A DNA stretch of 33,818 nucleotides from Acidimicrobiaceae bacterium (GTDB lineage: Bacteria > Actinomycetota > Acidimicrobiia > Acidimicrobiales > RAAP-2), in assembly GCA_025350565.1 (NCBI GenBank), contig JANXXO010000011.1, positions 1 to 33,818 on the forward strand. Direction: 5' to 3'. Position numbers and translations under genes: made by a program. This document shows, in pieces, positions 25,393-33,048 of this stretch (position 1 is the first letter of the stretch; each line of letters begins with the position of its first letter). The notes beneath the pieces are model-generated. The model was not told the origin of the DNA, ran no database searches, and saw nothing but the letters and a program-made list of their open reading frames with translations.

Positions 25393-26330
25393 ACCTCGGG
25401 GACCCCAATGCCTTCGGCGCCCGTCTTGGAAAGTATGAGGTCAACACCGGTTGCCTCCAAAAACTCCAGCGACAGCGCCGCGCGACGAACCTTTTCTCGA
25501 ACGTTCGCGACGACGTCGCTCATGACCTGTTCGCCCGCGGGGTAGACGGCGCGCGCGTTGCGCAGGCCGTACTTGGCGTAGAGCGGCGCGGCGACGAGTG
25601 CAATCTCCGCGAGCTCGTTCCCCCGCACCATGCCACCGAGGGCGTCGGGCGCTTCGAGGTAGAGGTCGATGGGAGCGCTGCTCAGAGCACGAATCTCGGC
25701 CAATTCCACGAGGTTCATGTCACTTGGTACGTTGATGGTGGATCCACCCATTTCGACCAGTTGTTTGAAGGAGAGTGGGTTGGACGGGGCCAAGACGGCC
25801 GAAACCTTCCACACGATGCTGCGGGGAAGCTCTCCATCGCTCACCATTGCGGCGAGGAGTTGGAGAAGGCCGGTGTCGGCAATAAGAAAACCGCGAATGC
25901 CGGCGTCGACCGCGCGCAGGATATCTTCCAAGGCGTACCGCAGCTGGTCGAGGCCCCTCAACCGTCCCGACAGCACGAGGCCATCGGGACTCCGCACGGA
26001 TCCCCCGATGCCGAACTCTTCACGGGGGCCGACGAAAAGGTTGACTTCGAGTCCCTCGTCGGCGCCGATGCGCGCCATTTCGGCGAGCTCACGACGGGTG
26101 AGCAGCATCGCTCCGCTGCCTTGGGAGCAACGGTGGATGGGCACGCCGAGCGTACGCGCTTCGTCGACGACCGCGCGGAGCGCTTGGGGATTCTCGACGC
26201 TCGGGATCTCGATGCGGAAGTGCGCGCCGTCGGGGAAGCGAACGTCGCTCGGCTGGGGCTCACCCGCGAATGCGCCGACGTGGCGACTAAGTGCCGCGGT
26301 GCCACGAGGACTGCCGATACCTCTGATCAT
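25389..26330 (-). CDS. U32-peptidase-like TIM-barrel protein of unknown function
   Basis: 313 residues from ATG 26330, chosen because AAGGGG lies 8 bp upstream; the open frame starts at 26405. The sequence has a regular alpha/beta-barrel rhythm: FRIEIPSVENP, GVPIHRCSQGSG, EVNLFVGPREEFG, GIRGFLIADTG, STINVPSDMNL, IDLYLEAPDALGGMVRGNE. This recalls U32-type barrel proteins or aldolase-like barrels, but I cannot name a reaction. It lies between the M24-like gene (14 bp gap) and the dehydratase (4 bp overlap), so it probably acts on the same substrate. It is a candidate for the missing step after the dehydratase. Confidence 0.7.
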   Translation of the reverse strand: MIRGIGSPRGTAALSRHVGAFAGEPQPSDVRFPDGAHFRIEIPSVENPQALRAVVDEARTLGVPIHRCSQGSGAMLLTRRELAEMARIGADEGLEVNLFVGPREEFGIGGSVRSPDGLVLSGRLRGLDQLRYALEDILRAVDAGIRGFLIADTGLLQLLAAMVSDGELPRSIVWKVSAVLAPSNPLSFKQLVEMGGSTINVPSDMNLVELAEIRALSSAPIDLYLEAPDALGGMVRGNELAEIALVAAPLYAKYGLRNARAVYPAGEQVMSDVVANVREKVRRAALSLEFLEATGVDLILSKTGAEGIGVPEV

Positions 26331-26344
26331 GTTGTTCCCCTTGT

Positions 26345-27484
26345 TCATTGAACAATCTTGACGACGCTGTGCGGCGGTCCCGCGCCCGATGGCGTCAACG
26401 CCCACCCGTCGCAGTTGGTGACCAATGTCGCTTCGTCGGTCCCCACTAAGTACGTCTCTTCAATCTTGGCACCGCCGCGCAGGCTCGGGTTCCAGGCGAC
26501 CGCCATGCCGGCACCGCACGGGCTCTCCCAGTACGGCGAGTTGCGTTGGCCCGGTGCCAGTTCGAACTCGCGCTGCTCGAAGGCAATAGGGCCGCCCTGA
26601 AAATGTTCACGCCACGCGTCGGGTTGTCCGATGTTCTCGTAGCCCTTGGCCAATGCTTCGGTCGCGTCGCCCCACGTCGCCCCGGGCACGGTCGCGCGAT
26701 GGACGTCGTGGTGTACTCGTTCGACCGCTTCGGTGAGGGAAAGAATCGGATCGTTTGCACTGGCGACGGCCGTTCGCGTCGCCGCAACATGGAGACCCGC
26801 GCGCCTCGCGACGACGACCGCCATCACGGCTGTGCGCAACGTCTCGCCCATCGCTAGCGGGTGTCGGAAATGGCGAAGTCGATCGTCACCCCCCACTATC
26901 AGACAGACCGCTCTTGCGCCGTAGCGCTCGAGTTCGGCGCTCACGAGGGCGGCGATCTCAACATCGCGAGTTACTCCGGGGCGCCATTGGTCGATACTCG
27001 ATTCGAGTGCGTGTGCGGCTAGCGCGCCGAGCGAGATGAGTTCGATCTGCTCGGGCGGCGACAACGTCATCCGCGTTCGCACAAGGTCGTCCACGATGAC
27101 TTCGCCCAGACCTACGTGGTCGCTGATGAAGTCGCGATCGGTTCCACCCGTCAAACGGCACGCGGCGGTGACCGGAGCGGTCGGTTCGTACCAGGGAACG
27201 GTAATGAGTTCCCAACCCAGGGCATCGAGATCGAAGTCACCTCGAAGTCGCGGACCTTCGATCTCGCTCGTGATCAAGGCTCGTGTACTGTCCGTTTCGA
27301 CGACCCACACCGGATCGCTCGACGAAGTGAGGTCGACGGCATCCGACAGTCCGCCCGTCACCCAGTTGACTGATCCCGGCCTCGTGAGCACCAACGGGCG
27401 ATCGCCGTGACGAGCCCGAAGGGACGATGTGCTGGCACGCGCCGCGCTCGCGCGCTCGCCGATACTCACTTGTCTGTTCGGCAC
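26345..27484 (-). CDS. M24 (creatinase/aminopeptidase-P-like) family protein lacking metal ligands
   Basis: 379 residues from the GTG at 27484; a GTG at 27469 is possible and neither has a clear ribosome-binding site. The open frame continues to 27631 but would overlap the IclR start. The first 135 residues resemble the creatinase N-terminal domain and the rest the pita-bread fold (RHFRHPLAMGETL, then VAATRT, then KIEETYLVG). In M24 metallopeptidases two Asp, a His and two Glu bind metals. Here the Asp positions appear to be Ala or Val (GLHVAATRT instead of GYxxDxTRT), the His of GHGIG appears as Gln in FQGGP, and the first Glu is Asn (WNP). A metal-free, non-peptidase reaction, as in creatinase, is likely. 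Confidence 0.7.
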   Translation of the reverse strand: MPNRQVSIGERASAARASTSSLRARHGDRPLVLTRPGSVNWVTGGLSDAVDLTSSSDPVWVVETDSTRALITSEIEGPRLRGDFDLDALGWELITVPWYEPTAPVTAACRLTGGTDRDFISDHVGLGEVIVDDLVRTRMTLSPPEQIELISLGALAAHALESSIDQWRPGVTRDVEIAALVSAELERYGARAVCLIVGGDDRLRHFRHPLAMGETLRTAVMAVVVARRAGLHVAATRTAVASANDPILSLTEAVERVHHDVHRATVPGATWGDATEALAKGYENIGQPDAWREHFQGGPIAFEQREFELAPGQRNSPYWESPCGAGMAVAWNPSLRGGAKIEETYLVGTDEATLVTNCDGWALTPSGAGPPHSVVKIVQ

Positions 27485-27599
27485 AACAAAACGGTTGTCG
27501 GTATTGATTACGTCATACAAGCAGGTATTTTGCTCGTGGTCAAGAGGGTGCTTGCTAAAGATGTCGGTCACGCCGTATGGTGTTGGCCTGTGCCGAACA
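27475..27599. promoter_or_regulatory. Divergent control region flanked by a perfect 11-bp inverted repeat
   Basis: TGTTCGGCACA (27475-27485) and its exact complement TGTGCCGAACA (27589-27599) flank the region symmetrically and cover the start codons of both divergent genes. Inside, GTATTGATTACGTCATAC (27501-27518) has GTAT/ATAC ends and is a candidate operator for the IclR regulator. The paired 11-mers could also serve as distant half-sites for DNA looping. Confidence 0.4.
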
Positions 27600-28388
27600 T
27601 GACCCAGCAGGACAAACGTTATGAAGTCCAATCAGTCGCACGCGCTGCGTCGTTACTTGACCTCGTCGCGAACGCCGGCGTGGGTGGTCTCGGCGTCACC
27701 GAAATCGCCCGTCATTTGAAGGTCGCCAAAAGTACCGCCTTGTCGCTCGCGCGAACTCTCAGTGCGTCGGGTTTACTTCGCGCCGTCGATCCGGGACCGC
27801 GTTACGTGCTCGGACTCAATTTGCTGCGCCTCGGTGACTTGGTAGGACAACAGACGTCCATTGCCGAGTTGGGACTACCCACCCTTCGCGAACTATCGTC
27901 GCAAACCGGCCTCACCGCTCGTCTCGCTATGAACGAAAACGGCTACCCGGTATTCCTCGAACGAATCGACGGCGAAGGCTCCATTCGATTCCACGCTCCG
28001 CTCGGGCAGCGTGAGGAGCCCCACGCCACTGCGGCCGGCAAAGCGTTGTTGGTAAATGTCCGAAGAGTCCGTGCGAGCCCTCATCGAAGAGGCGGGAATG
28101 GCCGTCCACACCTCTAAGACGTTGACCGACGTCGACGGGCTCTTGGAAGACCTCGCGCGCGTTCGCGCCGAAGGGTACGCCACCGATGATGAAGAAGAGG
28201 CCGAAGGGGTGTTCTGCGTCGGGGCGGCCTTCTTTGATCACCAAGCGAAGTGCGCCGGTGCGCTGAGTATCACCGGGCTGAAGGTTGATGTGCCGCTGCG
28301 TGAAGTGGCGAGACTAGGCGCCATCGTGCGCGAACACGCCGACCGCGTCACCTTGCTCCTCGGTGGAGTTCGTTCCAGGGCAATGTGA
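27599..28388 (+). pseudogene. IclR-family regulator interrupted by a frameshift
   Basis: The first part (from ATG 27599) has the IclR winged helix (YEVQSVARAASLLDLV, VTEIARHLKVAKSTALSLARTL) and the start of the effector domain (HATAAGKALL). The frame then runs into unrelated sequence and stops at 28117. The expected continuation (SEESVRALIEEAG, DLARVRAEGYATDDEE, VFCVGAAFFDH, GALSITG) is found in the next frame from about 28056 to 28388. Joining the parts at GGTAAATG (28051-28058) gives a normal length of about 262 residues. A 2-bp deletion or 1-bp insertion would explain it. It may be a real mutation, a sequence error or recoding. The second part could also start at its own ATG. It probably controls the divergent sugar operon. 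Confidence 0.8.
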
Positions 28389-29389
28389 TGAAAGCGTTGG
28401 TCGTTGCCACTCCCGGATCCGCGGCGGTGGAAGTGATCGACGAACCCAGTCCTGGCACGGGCGACGTTGCGGTGGCGCCGCTTCTTTCGGGAATGTGTGG
28501 CACGGACCTCGAACTGATTGACGGAACCATCGATCCGGCGTACGTCCGTTATCCGCTCGTCTTGGGTCACGAGTGGGTGGGGCGCCTACTCGGCGTCGTC
28601 GAAGGGGTCGCCGAGCCGGGCGACCGCATCGTCGTCGAAGGACTCATTCCTTGCGAAGAGTGCGCTGAATGTCGCAGCGATAATTCCAACCGATGCACGA
28701 CCTACGACGAGATTGGCTTCACGCGTCCGGGCGCGTTGGCCGAACGTATCGTCGTACCTCGGCACTTGGTCCACCGCATTGACGCCACCGTGGACGCGGC
28801 CGACGCCGCGTTGATCGAGCCCATGGCCGTGGTCTGGCGAGCGCTGACGAGGATTCCCCTGCGATCGTCGTTGCGCGTCGCCATCGTGGGCGACGGCACC
28901 ATTGCGTTACTGTGCGCACATCTCGTGCGGCGCTTTGCTCCCGAATCGGTGGTCGTCATAGGGCGACGAAAGGCCCAATACACGTTGGCTCAGGCGGCGG
29001 GCGCCGACGAGTTCGTGACGGTGGCCCCCGCTGGCTCGTTCGACCTGGTTATTGAGGCGGCCGGTAACGCCAGCGCGGTCATGGCGGCGATGTCGCTGGC
29101 GGCGCGCGGCGCGATGGTGATCCTGCTTGGTCTACCGGTCCACGGCACGAAAATTGAAGTGGCGCCCGATGACGTCGTCAACAACGACCTGGTCATTCAG
29201 GGGAGTTTCTCGTATACCCGCCAAGCGTTTGCCCAAGTGGTCGCCGAAGTAAACGCGGGCCGGCTGAAGCCTTCGTTTCTCGTTACCCATCGCTTCACGC
29301 TGGACGAGTCCATGCTGGCTCTGGACGCTCTTCGTGGCCACGTACCCGACACGGCACCGAGGGGCAAGGTCATCGTCAGCATCCCGTAA
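28388..29389 (+). CDS. Zinc-type MDR alcohol/sugar dehydrogenase
   Basis: 333 residues from ATG 28388, which overlaps the regulator stop by one base (TGATG); a GTG at 28385 is also possible. Catalytic zinc ligands Cys37 (GMCGTD) and His61-Glu62 (LGHEWVG) and the four structural zinc cysteines 89, 92, 95 and 103 are present. The Rossmann loop is GDGTIALL, and the end of the second strand reads VIGRRK with no acidic residue, which favours NADP+ over NAD+. With the lactonase and dehydratase nearby, it is the likely sugar 1-dehydrogenase that starts the pathway. Confidence 0.88.
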   Translation: MKALVVATPGSAAVEVIDEPSPGTGDVAVAPLLSGMCGTDLELIDGTIDPAYVRYPLVLGHEWVGRLLGVVEGVAEPGDRIVVEGLIPCEECAECRSDNSNRCTTYDEIGFTRPGALAERIVVPRHLVHRIDATVDAADAALIEPMAVVWRALTRIPLRSSLRVAIVGDGTIALLCAHLVRRFAPESVVVIGRRKAQYTLAQAAGADEFVTVAPAGSFDLVIEAAGNASAVMAAMSLAARGAMVILLGLPVHGTKIEVAPDDVVNNDLVIQGSFSYTRQAFAQVVAEVNAGRLKPSFLVTHRFTLDESMLALDALRGHVPDTAPRGKVIVSIP

Positions 29390-29417
29390 GTTCCGGAGAC
29401 TGGCGGTTCTGACGAAC

Positions 29418-29453
29418 AAAAAACCGCCCAAGCACAACGCTCGGGCGGTTTTT
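29418..29453. terminator. Bidirectional intrinsic terminator
   Basis: AAAAAACCGCCC (29418-29429) and GGGCGGTTTTT (29443-29453) form a GC stem extended by AGC/GCT around an ACAAC loop, with T-runs on both strands. It separates the convergent dehydrogenase and small membrane-protein genes and should serve both. Confidence 0.9.
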
Positions 29454-29468
29454 ATAGGTTGGAGATGA

Positions 29469-30014
29469 TTAGACCCTCTGGGCCGGATCGGCCTTGCGGT
29501 AGTGGCGAACACCGAACAACGTCAGGGCCAACATGATCAGGGCCGCGAGAAACATCCCAATCGCGCCGTAGAGGGCTATGACGCCCATGAAACCGAAGGC
29601 GTAGGCGTTGAGGAGCAGACCGCGAAGTGTGTCACCGCGAAAGACGAGTTGCACTTGGTTCGCGAGGCCCATGTTCGAGGGCGCGGCCATCGAGGCGGCG
29701 CTGATCTCGGCGTAGGTCTTGCCTCCACTGATGGCGGCCGTGTCCACGCCGATGATGTCGTTCGCAAATATCTGCGCTTCCGACCCGGTAAGTACTTGCT
29801 TGCCGGCGTACTTCGTTTGGTGGGCGAGCACGAGGTCCTTGTAGTCCATGCCACTCTTCGTGGGGAAGAAGACCTTCTGTTCAATGAGCTGCGACTTCAC
29901 TTGGGCACTCGTGAATTGGTAACCAATGAGCATGCCGACGCCGGCCACGAGGAAGACGGCGGTGAGCAGCACGCCTACCCAGTTGAGCAGTAGGTCTAAG
30001 GTCTTGCGACGCAT
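29469..30014 (-). CDS. Two-TM conserved hypothetical membrane protein
   Basis: 181 residues from ATG 30014, with AGGAG 6 bp upstream. A first transmembrane helix (LLTAVFLVAGVGMLIGYQF) is followed by about 95 external residues containing a short conserved-looking stretch (FFPTKSGMDYKDLVLAHQT, YAGKQVLTGSEAQIFANDI), a second hydrophobic region (about 135-168) and a short basic tail. I recall similar two-TM proteins in other actinobacteria with no known role. It lies 87 bp downstream of hisA in the same direction, but nothing ties it to histidine synthesis. Confidence 0.75.
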   Translation of the reverse strand: MRRKTLDLLLNWVGVLLTAVFLVAGVGMLIGYQFTSAQVKSQLIEQKVFFPTKSGMDYKDLVLAHQTKYAGKQVLTGSEAQIFANDIIGVDTAAISGGKTYAEISAASMAAPSNMGLANQVQLVFRGDTLRGLLLNAYAFGFMGVIALYGAIGMFLAALIMLALTLFGVRHYRKADPAQRV

Positions 30015-30101
30015 TTGGACTCCTAGAATGATGTTTCTTGGACGTCACCACTTTCTCACCGGTGCCCGTAAACCTCATAGAGCAGAAGGTCCTTTTGGTT
30101 T

Positions 30102-30794
30102 TTACGACTCGTTCGTGAGTCCAAGTCGTGCGAGATAGCCGAGACCCATGACCGCCGCTTCGCACCCCAGACCGGCGAGCGCGGCGAGGTCGTCGTCGTT
30201 GCGCACCCCACCCGCGGCGACCACGGCAATGGCGCCTTGGCAGACTTGGCGGTACAGCGCGAGATCTGGCCCTCGCATCGTGCCGTCACGCTCGATGGCG
30301 GTCACGTGAAGACGCGCTACAGCGGCCACTTCGCACCGGCGCAGTGCTTCATCAACCCCCAGACCGCTCGACGCGGTCCAACCACGAACGGCGACTCGAC
30401 CGTCTTTTACATCGAGCGCCACGACTAACTGGTCACCGAGTTCGTCGGCGAATCGTTGCATGGCGTCGTCGTCGTTCCACACGGCCGTGCCAATAATGAC
30501 TCGCGAGGCACCGGCGTGCAGGGCTGCGCGTGCCGCGTCAAGGGAGCGAATTCCGCCAGATACTTGCAGGGGAATCCCCTGGGCTGCCTCGACGCATCGA
30601 GCAACCACCACGGAACGGAGTTCTCCATCGCGCGCGCCCTCGAGATCAACAATATGGATCAAGGGAGGCGACGTTGCCACGATGCGGGCCATGAACTCGT
30701 CGATGGGCTCACGAAAGAGAACTCGCGTAAAGTCACCCTGCTCAAGCCGCACAGCATGATTACCGAGGAGGTCGACGGCGGGGATTAATTGCAT
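30102..30794 (-). CDS. hisA: Phosphoribosyl-ProFAR isomerase HisA
   Basis: 230 residues with a (beta/alpha)8 barrel. Catalytic Asp8 is in LIPAVDLLG, the phosphate-binding loop is VSGGIRSLDAA, and the second half has TAIERDGTMRGPDL followed by AAGGVRNDDDL. It isomerises ProFAR to PRFAR in histidine synthesis. In many actinobacteria this gene is the dual HisA/TrpF enzyme PriA; I see no decisive sign either way. There is no ribosome-binding site before the ATG and only 30 bp to the divergent regulator, so the transcript is probably leaderless or nearly so. Confidence 0.93.
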   Translation of the reverse strand: MQLIPAVDLLGNHAVRLEQGDFTRVLFREPIDEFMARIVATSPPLIHIVDLEGARDGELRSVVVARCVEAAQGIPLQVSGGIRSLDAARAALHAGASRVIIGTAVWNDDDAMQRFADELGDQLVVALDVKDGRVAVRGWTASSGLGVDEALRRCEVAAVARLHVTAIERDGTMRGPDLALYRQVCQGAIAVVAAGGVRNDDDLAALAGLGCEAAVMGLGYLARLGLTNES

Positions 30795-30824
30795 AGTAGC
30801 GTGTTAGCATGTTAGCATAATAAA
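30789..30824. promoter_or_regulatory. Compact divergent his promoter with tandem GTTAGCAT repeat
   Basis: Two adjacent copies of GTTAGCAT (30803-30818) fill the 30-bp gap between hisA and the TrpR-like gene. On the plus strand TTGCAT (30789-30794), 18 bp and TAGCAT (30813-30818) form a promoter whose -10 lies 6 nt before the ATG at 30825, implying a leaderless mRNA. The repeat overlaps this -10 and is a candidate operator for the TrpR-like protein. Confidence 0.5.
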
Positions 30825-31139
30825 ATGACGAGTGGCAAAGTGACGTTGGCCGAAGCGAGCCCCGAGACCGCCCAGCGTTTTCATGAACTGGTCATGGCTT
30901 TCGGGCGGCTACGTGACCTCGACCTGGTTTCGGCGTTCCTTCGTGATTTATGCACTACGACGGAACTCGACGCCATGGGTCAACGTCTGCAGGTCGCCCG
31001 ACTCGTCAACGAAGGGATTTCCTATCAGGAGATCTCTCGTCGCACGGGCGCGTCCACGGCGACGGTGACTCGCGTCTCACATTGGTTGCACTACGGGGAG
31101 GGCGGATACTCCGCCGTCCTGAAACGAGGACGGAAATGA
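30825..31139 (+). CDS. TrpR/YerC-YecD-family regulator, probable histidine operon repressor
   Basis: 104 residues, the usual size of the TrpR/YerC/YecD family. The helix-turn-helix is GISYQEISRRTGASTATVTRVSHWL, preceded by the helical LRDLCTTTELDAMGQRLQVARLV segment. TrpR binds tryptophan as co-repressor; YerC/YecD relatives linked to his genes have been proposed to respond to histidine. The stop overlaps the hisG start (ATGA), so it is the first gene of the his operon and is likely autoregulated through the GTTAGCAT repeat. Confidence 0.9.
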   Translation: MTSGKVTLAEASPETAQRFHELVMAFGRLRDLDLVSAFLRDLCTTTELDAMGQRLQVARLVNEGISYQEISRRTGASTATVTRVSHWLHYGEGGYSAVLKRGRK

Positions 31140-31993
31140 ATCGGCGACTCTCGCTTGCGCTCCCTTCGAAGGGACGGCTGCGTGAACCCTCGTGGTCACT
31201 GCTGGAGGCGAGCGGCGTCTCGCCGCAAGAACCGGGGGAGCGGATGCTGCAGTCGCACTGTCGCAACGCGGAAATCGACCTACTCTTCGTGCGCGCCGAC
31301 GACGTGCCCGAATACGTGCAAGACGGTGTCGTTGACTGTGGCATTACGGGTCTCGATCTCATTTACGAGCGCGACTGCGACGTGGAAGTGCTCCTGCGAC
31401 TGGGCTACGGCGCGTGCTCGTTGCAAGCTGCGGTGTCGATTGAAGACGCGGCGGAAAAGATTGACGATTTGGCCGGTCGCCGCATCGCCACGTCGCATCC
31501 TCGCATCGCGGCCAAGTCGCTCGCCGACCGGGGCATCGAGGCCGAGATTGTGCAGGTGACGGGTTCGGTCGAGATTTCGCCACGCCTGGGACTCGCCGAC
31601 GCCATTATCGATCTCGTCTCAACCGGCAGCACGCTCCGCACCAACGGGCTTCGGTCCATCGGGACACTCTTTGAGTCTGAAGCCGTCTTGATCGGGCGCG
31701 TTGGCTCGACCGATCACGAGGCCCGGCGGACGCTGTCAATGGTGCTGGGCTCGGTGATCAATGCTCGCGCGAACCGCTACCTATTGTGCAACGTGGCGAA
31801 GGACCGCCTCGCCGAGGTCACCGCTCTGCTACCGACTTCGGGCTCGCCCACGGTCATGGATTTGGCGACGCCCGGCGTCGTGGCCGTGCACGCCCTCGTA
31901 CCGGCCGCTGAGATCTGGTCACTCTTGCCCAAGCTCGAGGCGTGCGGTGCGAGTTCGATCCTTACCCTTCCCGTCGAGCGGATGGTGCCATGA
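31136..31993 (+). CDS. hisG: ATP phosphoribosyltransferase, long form
   Basis: 285 residues from ATG 31136, overlapping the regulator stop by 4 bp, with GAGGA 6 bp upstream. The open frame begins at 30950 but that part is regulator sequence. The N-terminus reads LALPSKGRLREPSW, the middle has DVPEYVQDGVVDCGITG, and the PRPP loop is DAIIDLVSTGSTLR. The C-terminal 75 residues (SPTVMDLATPGVVAVHALVPA) form the ACT-like domain of the long, histidine-inhibited HisG class, which does not need HisZ. It catalyses the first step of histidine synthesis. Confidence 0.95.
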   Translation: MNRRLSLALPSKGRLREPSWSLLEASGVSPQEPGERMLQSHCRNAEIDLLFVRADDVPEYVQDGVVDCGITGLDLIYERDCDVEVLLRLGYGACSLQAAVSIEDAAEKIDDLAGRRIATSHPRIAAKSLADRGIEAEIVQVTGSVEISPRLGLADAIIDLVSTGSTLRTNGLRSIGTLFESEAVLIGRVGSTDHEARRTLSMVLGSVINARANRYLLCNVAKDRLAEVTALLPTSGSPTVMDLATPGVVAVHALVPAAEIWSLLPKLEACGASSILTLPVERMVP

Positions 31994-33048
31994 GCAAGCC
32001 CATCAAGACGGATCGACCGGTCACGGTCGAAGAGATCGTCAACGACGTGCGCGCGCGCGGCGACGCCGCACTCGTTGAGTGGTCACAGCGATTCGACGCC
32101 ACGACGTCCGACGAACCAGAACGGGCCGTCGCCTACGGCGACATTCCCACGTCGGCCGTCTTGGCCGCGGCAGAGAATGTGCGAACCTGGCACGCGGCGC
32201 AGCGTCCCGCGGACCTCACGCTCGAAGTCACGCCCGGGGTGACGCTGGAACGTCGCTGGTCACCACTGCGCTCCATTGGTATCTACGTGCCCACGGGACT
32301 CGTCTCGTCGCTCATCATGACGGGCGTGCCAGCCCAGGTCGCCGGCGTCGAGCGCATCGTGGTCTGCACGCCGCCCCAAGGATCCGGGGCGGTGGCGGCG
32401 ACGGCCGCGCTGCTCGGCATCAAGGAAGTGTGGGCCATTGGGGGGGCGCAGGCCATTGCGGCCATGGCCTACGGGACGGCGTCGATTGCTCCGGTGGACA
32501 AAATTTTTGGGCCCGGTGGCGGCGCCGTCAACGCCGCCAAACTGATCGTGAGCCGCGACGTCGCCATTGATCTTCCGGCCGGACCGAGCGAAGTCGTGGT
32601 GGTGGCCGACTTAGGTTTCGACGAAGTGATTATTCAGCAAGAGCTCGACGCGCAGATGGAGCACGGTCCCGATTCGCGGGCCTACGTGGTGCGAGTGGGC
32701 GAGGATATCGAAGCCGCGTTGGCCGAGGTCGAAGGGTACGCGGCCGAGCACGTCGCGTTGCTCGGTCCCAAGGCCGAGTCGCTCGCCAACCGTATTCGCA
32801 ACGCCGGCGCGGTCTTCGTGGGACCTTATTCCCCGGTCCCGGCCGGCGACTACGCCACCGGCGGCAACCACGTGTTGCCGACCGGTGGTTGGGCGAAGTC
32901 GACGGGTGGCTTGGGACTGGAGGCCTTCATGAAGACCGTGACCGTGCAGCGTGTGTCCAAAGAAGGCCTGGAGCGACTTGCCCCCACGATTGAGGCGCTT
33001 GCCGAACTCGAAGGCATGACCGCCCACAAGGCGACGGCGCGCCGATGA
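31990..33048 (+). CDS. hisD: Histidinol dehydrogenase, compact form
   Basis: 352 residues from ATG 31990 (ATGA overlap with hisG); usual HisD is about 430. Key residues are kept: zinc-site Gln222 and His225 (QMEHGPDS), catalytic Glu253-His254 (AAEHVALL), Asp287 (AGDYATGGNHVLPT) and His346 (MTAHK). What is missing is a short N-terminal part, a few residues after IYVPTG, and a long stretch between the QMEH segment and the AAEH helix (roughly 50-70 residues). GPGGGAV also replaces the usual GPGNxxV. It should oxidise histidinol to histidine, but the lost part lies near the dimer and substrate region. An alternative, unlikely in this operon, is a related dehydrogenase with another substrate. Confidence 0.88.
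   Translation: MSKPIKTDRPVTVEEIVNDVRARGDAALVEWSQRFDATTSDEPERAVAYGDIPTSAVLAAAENVRTWHAAQRPADLTLEVTPGVTLERRWSPLRSIGIYVPTGLVSSLIMTGVPAQVAGVERIVVCTPPQGSGAVAATAALLGIKEVWAIGGAQAIAAMAYGTASIAPVDKIFGPGGGAVNAAKLIVSRDVAIDLPAGPSEVVVVADLGFDEVIIQQELDAQMEHGPDSRAYVVRVGEDIEAALAEVEGYAAEHVALLGPKAESLANRIRNAGAVFVGPYSPVPAGDYATGGNHVLPTGGWAKSTGGLGLEAFMKTVTVQRVSKEGLERLAPTIEALAELEGMTAHKATARR

Noticed and set aside
30015..30101. Terminator between hisA and the two-TM protein gene
   Set aside because: Only a short AAGG/CCTT pairing is visible; no convincing stem with a T-run in the direction of transcription.
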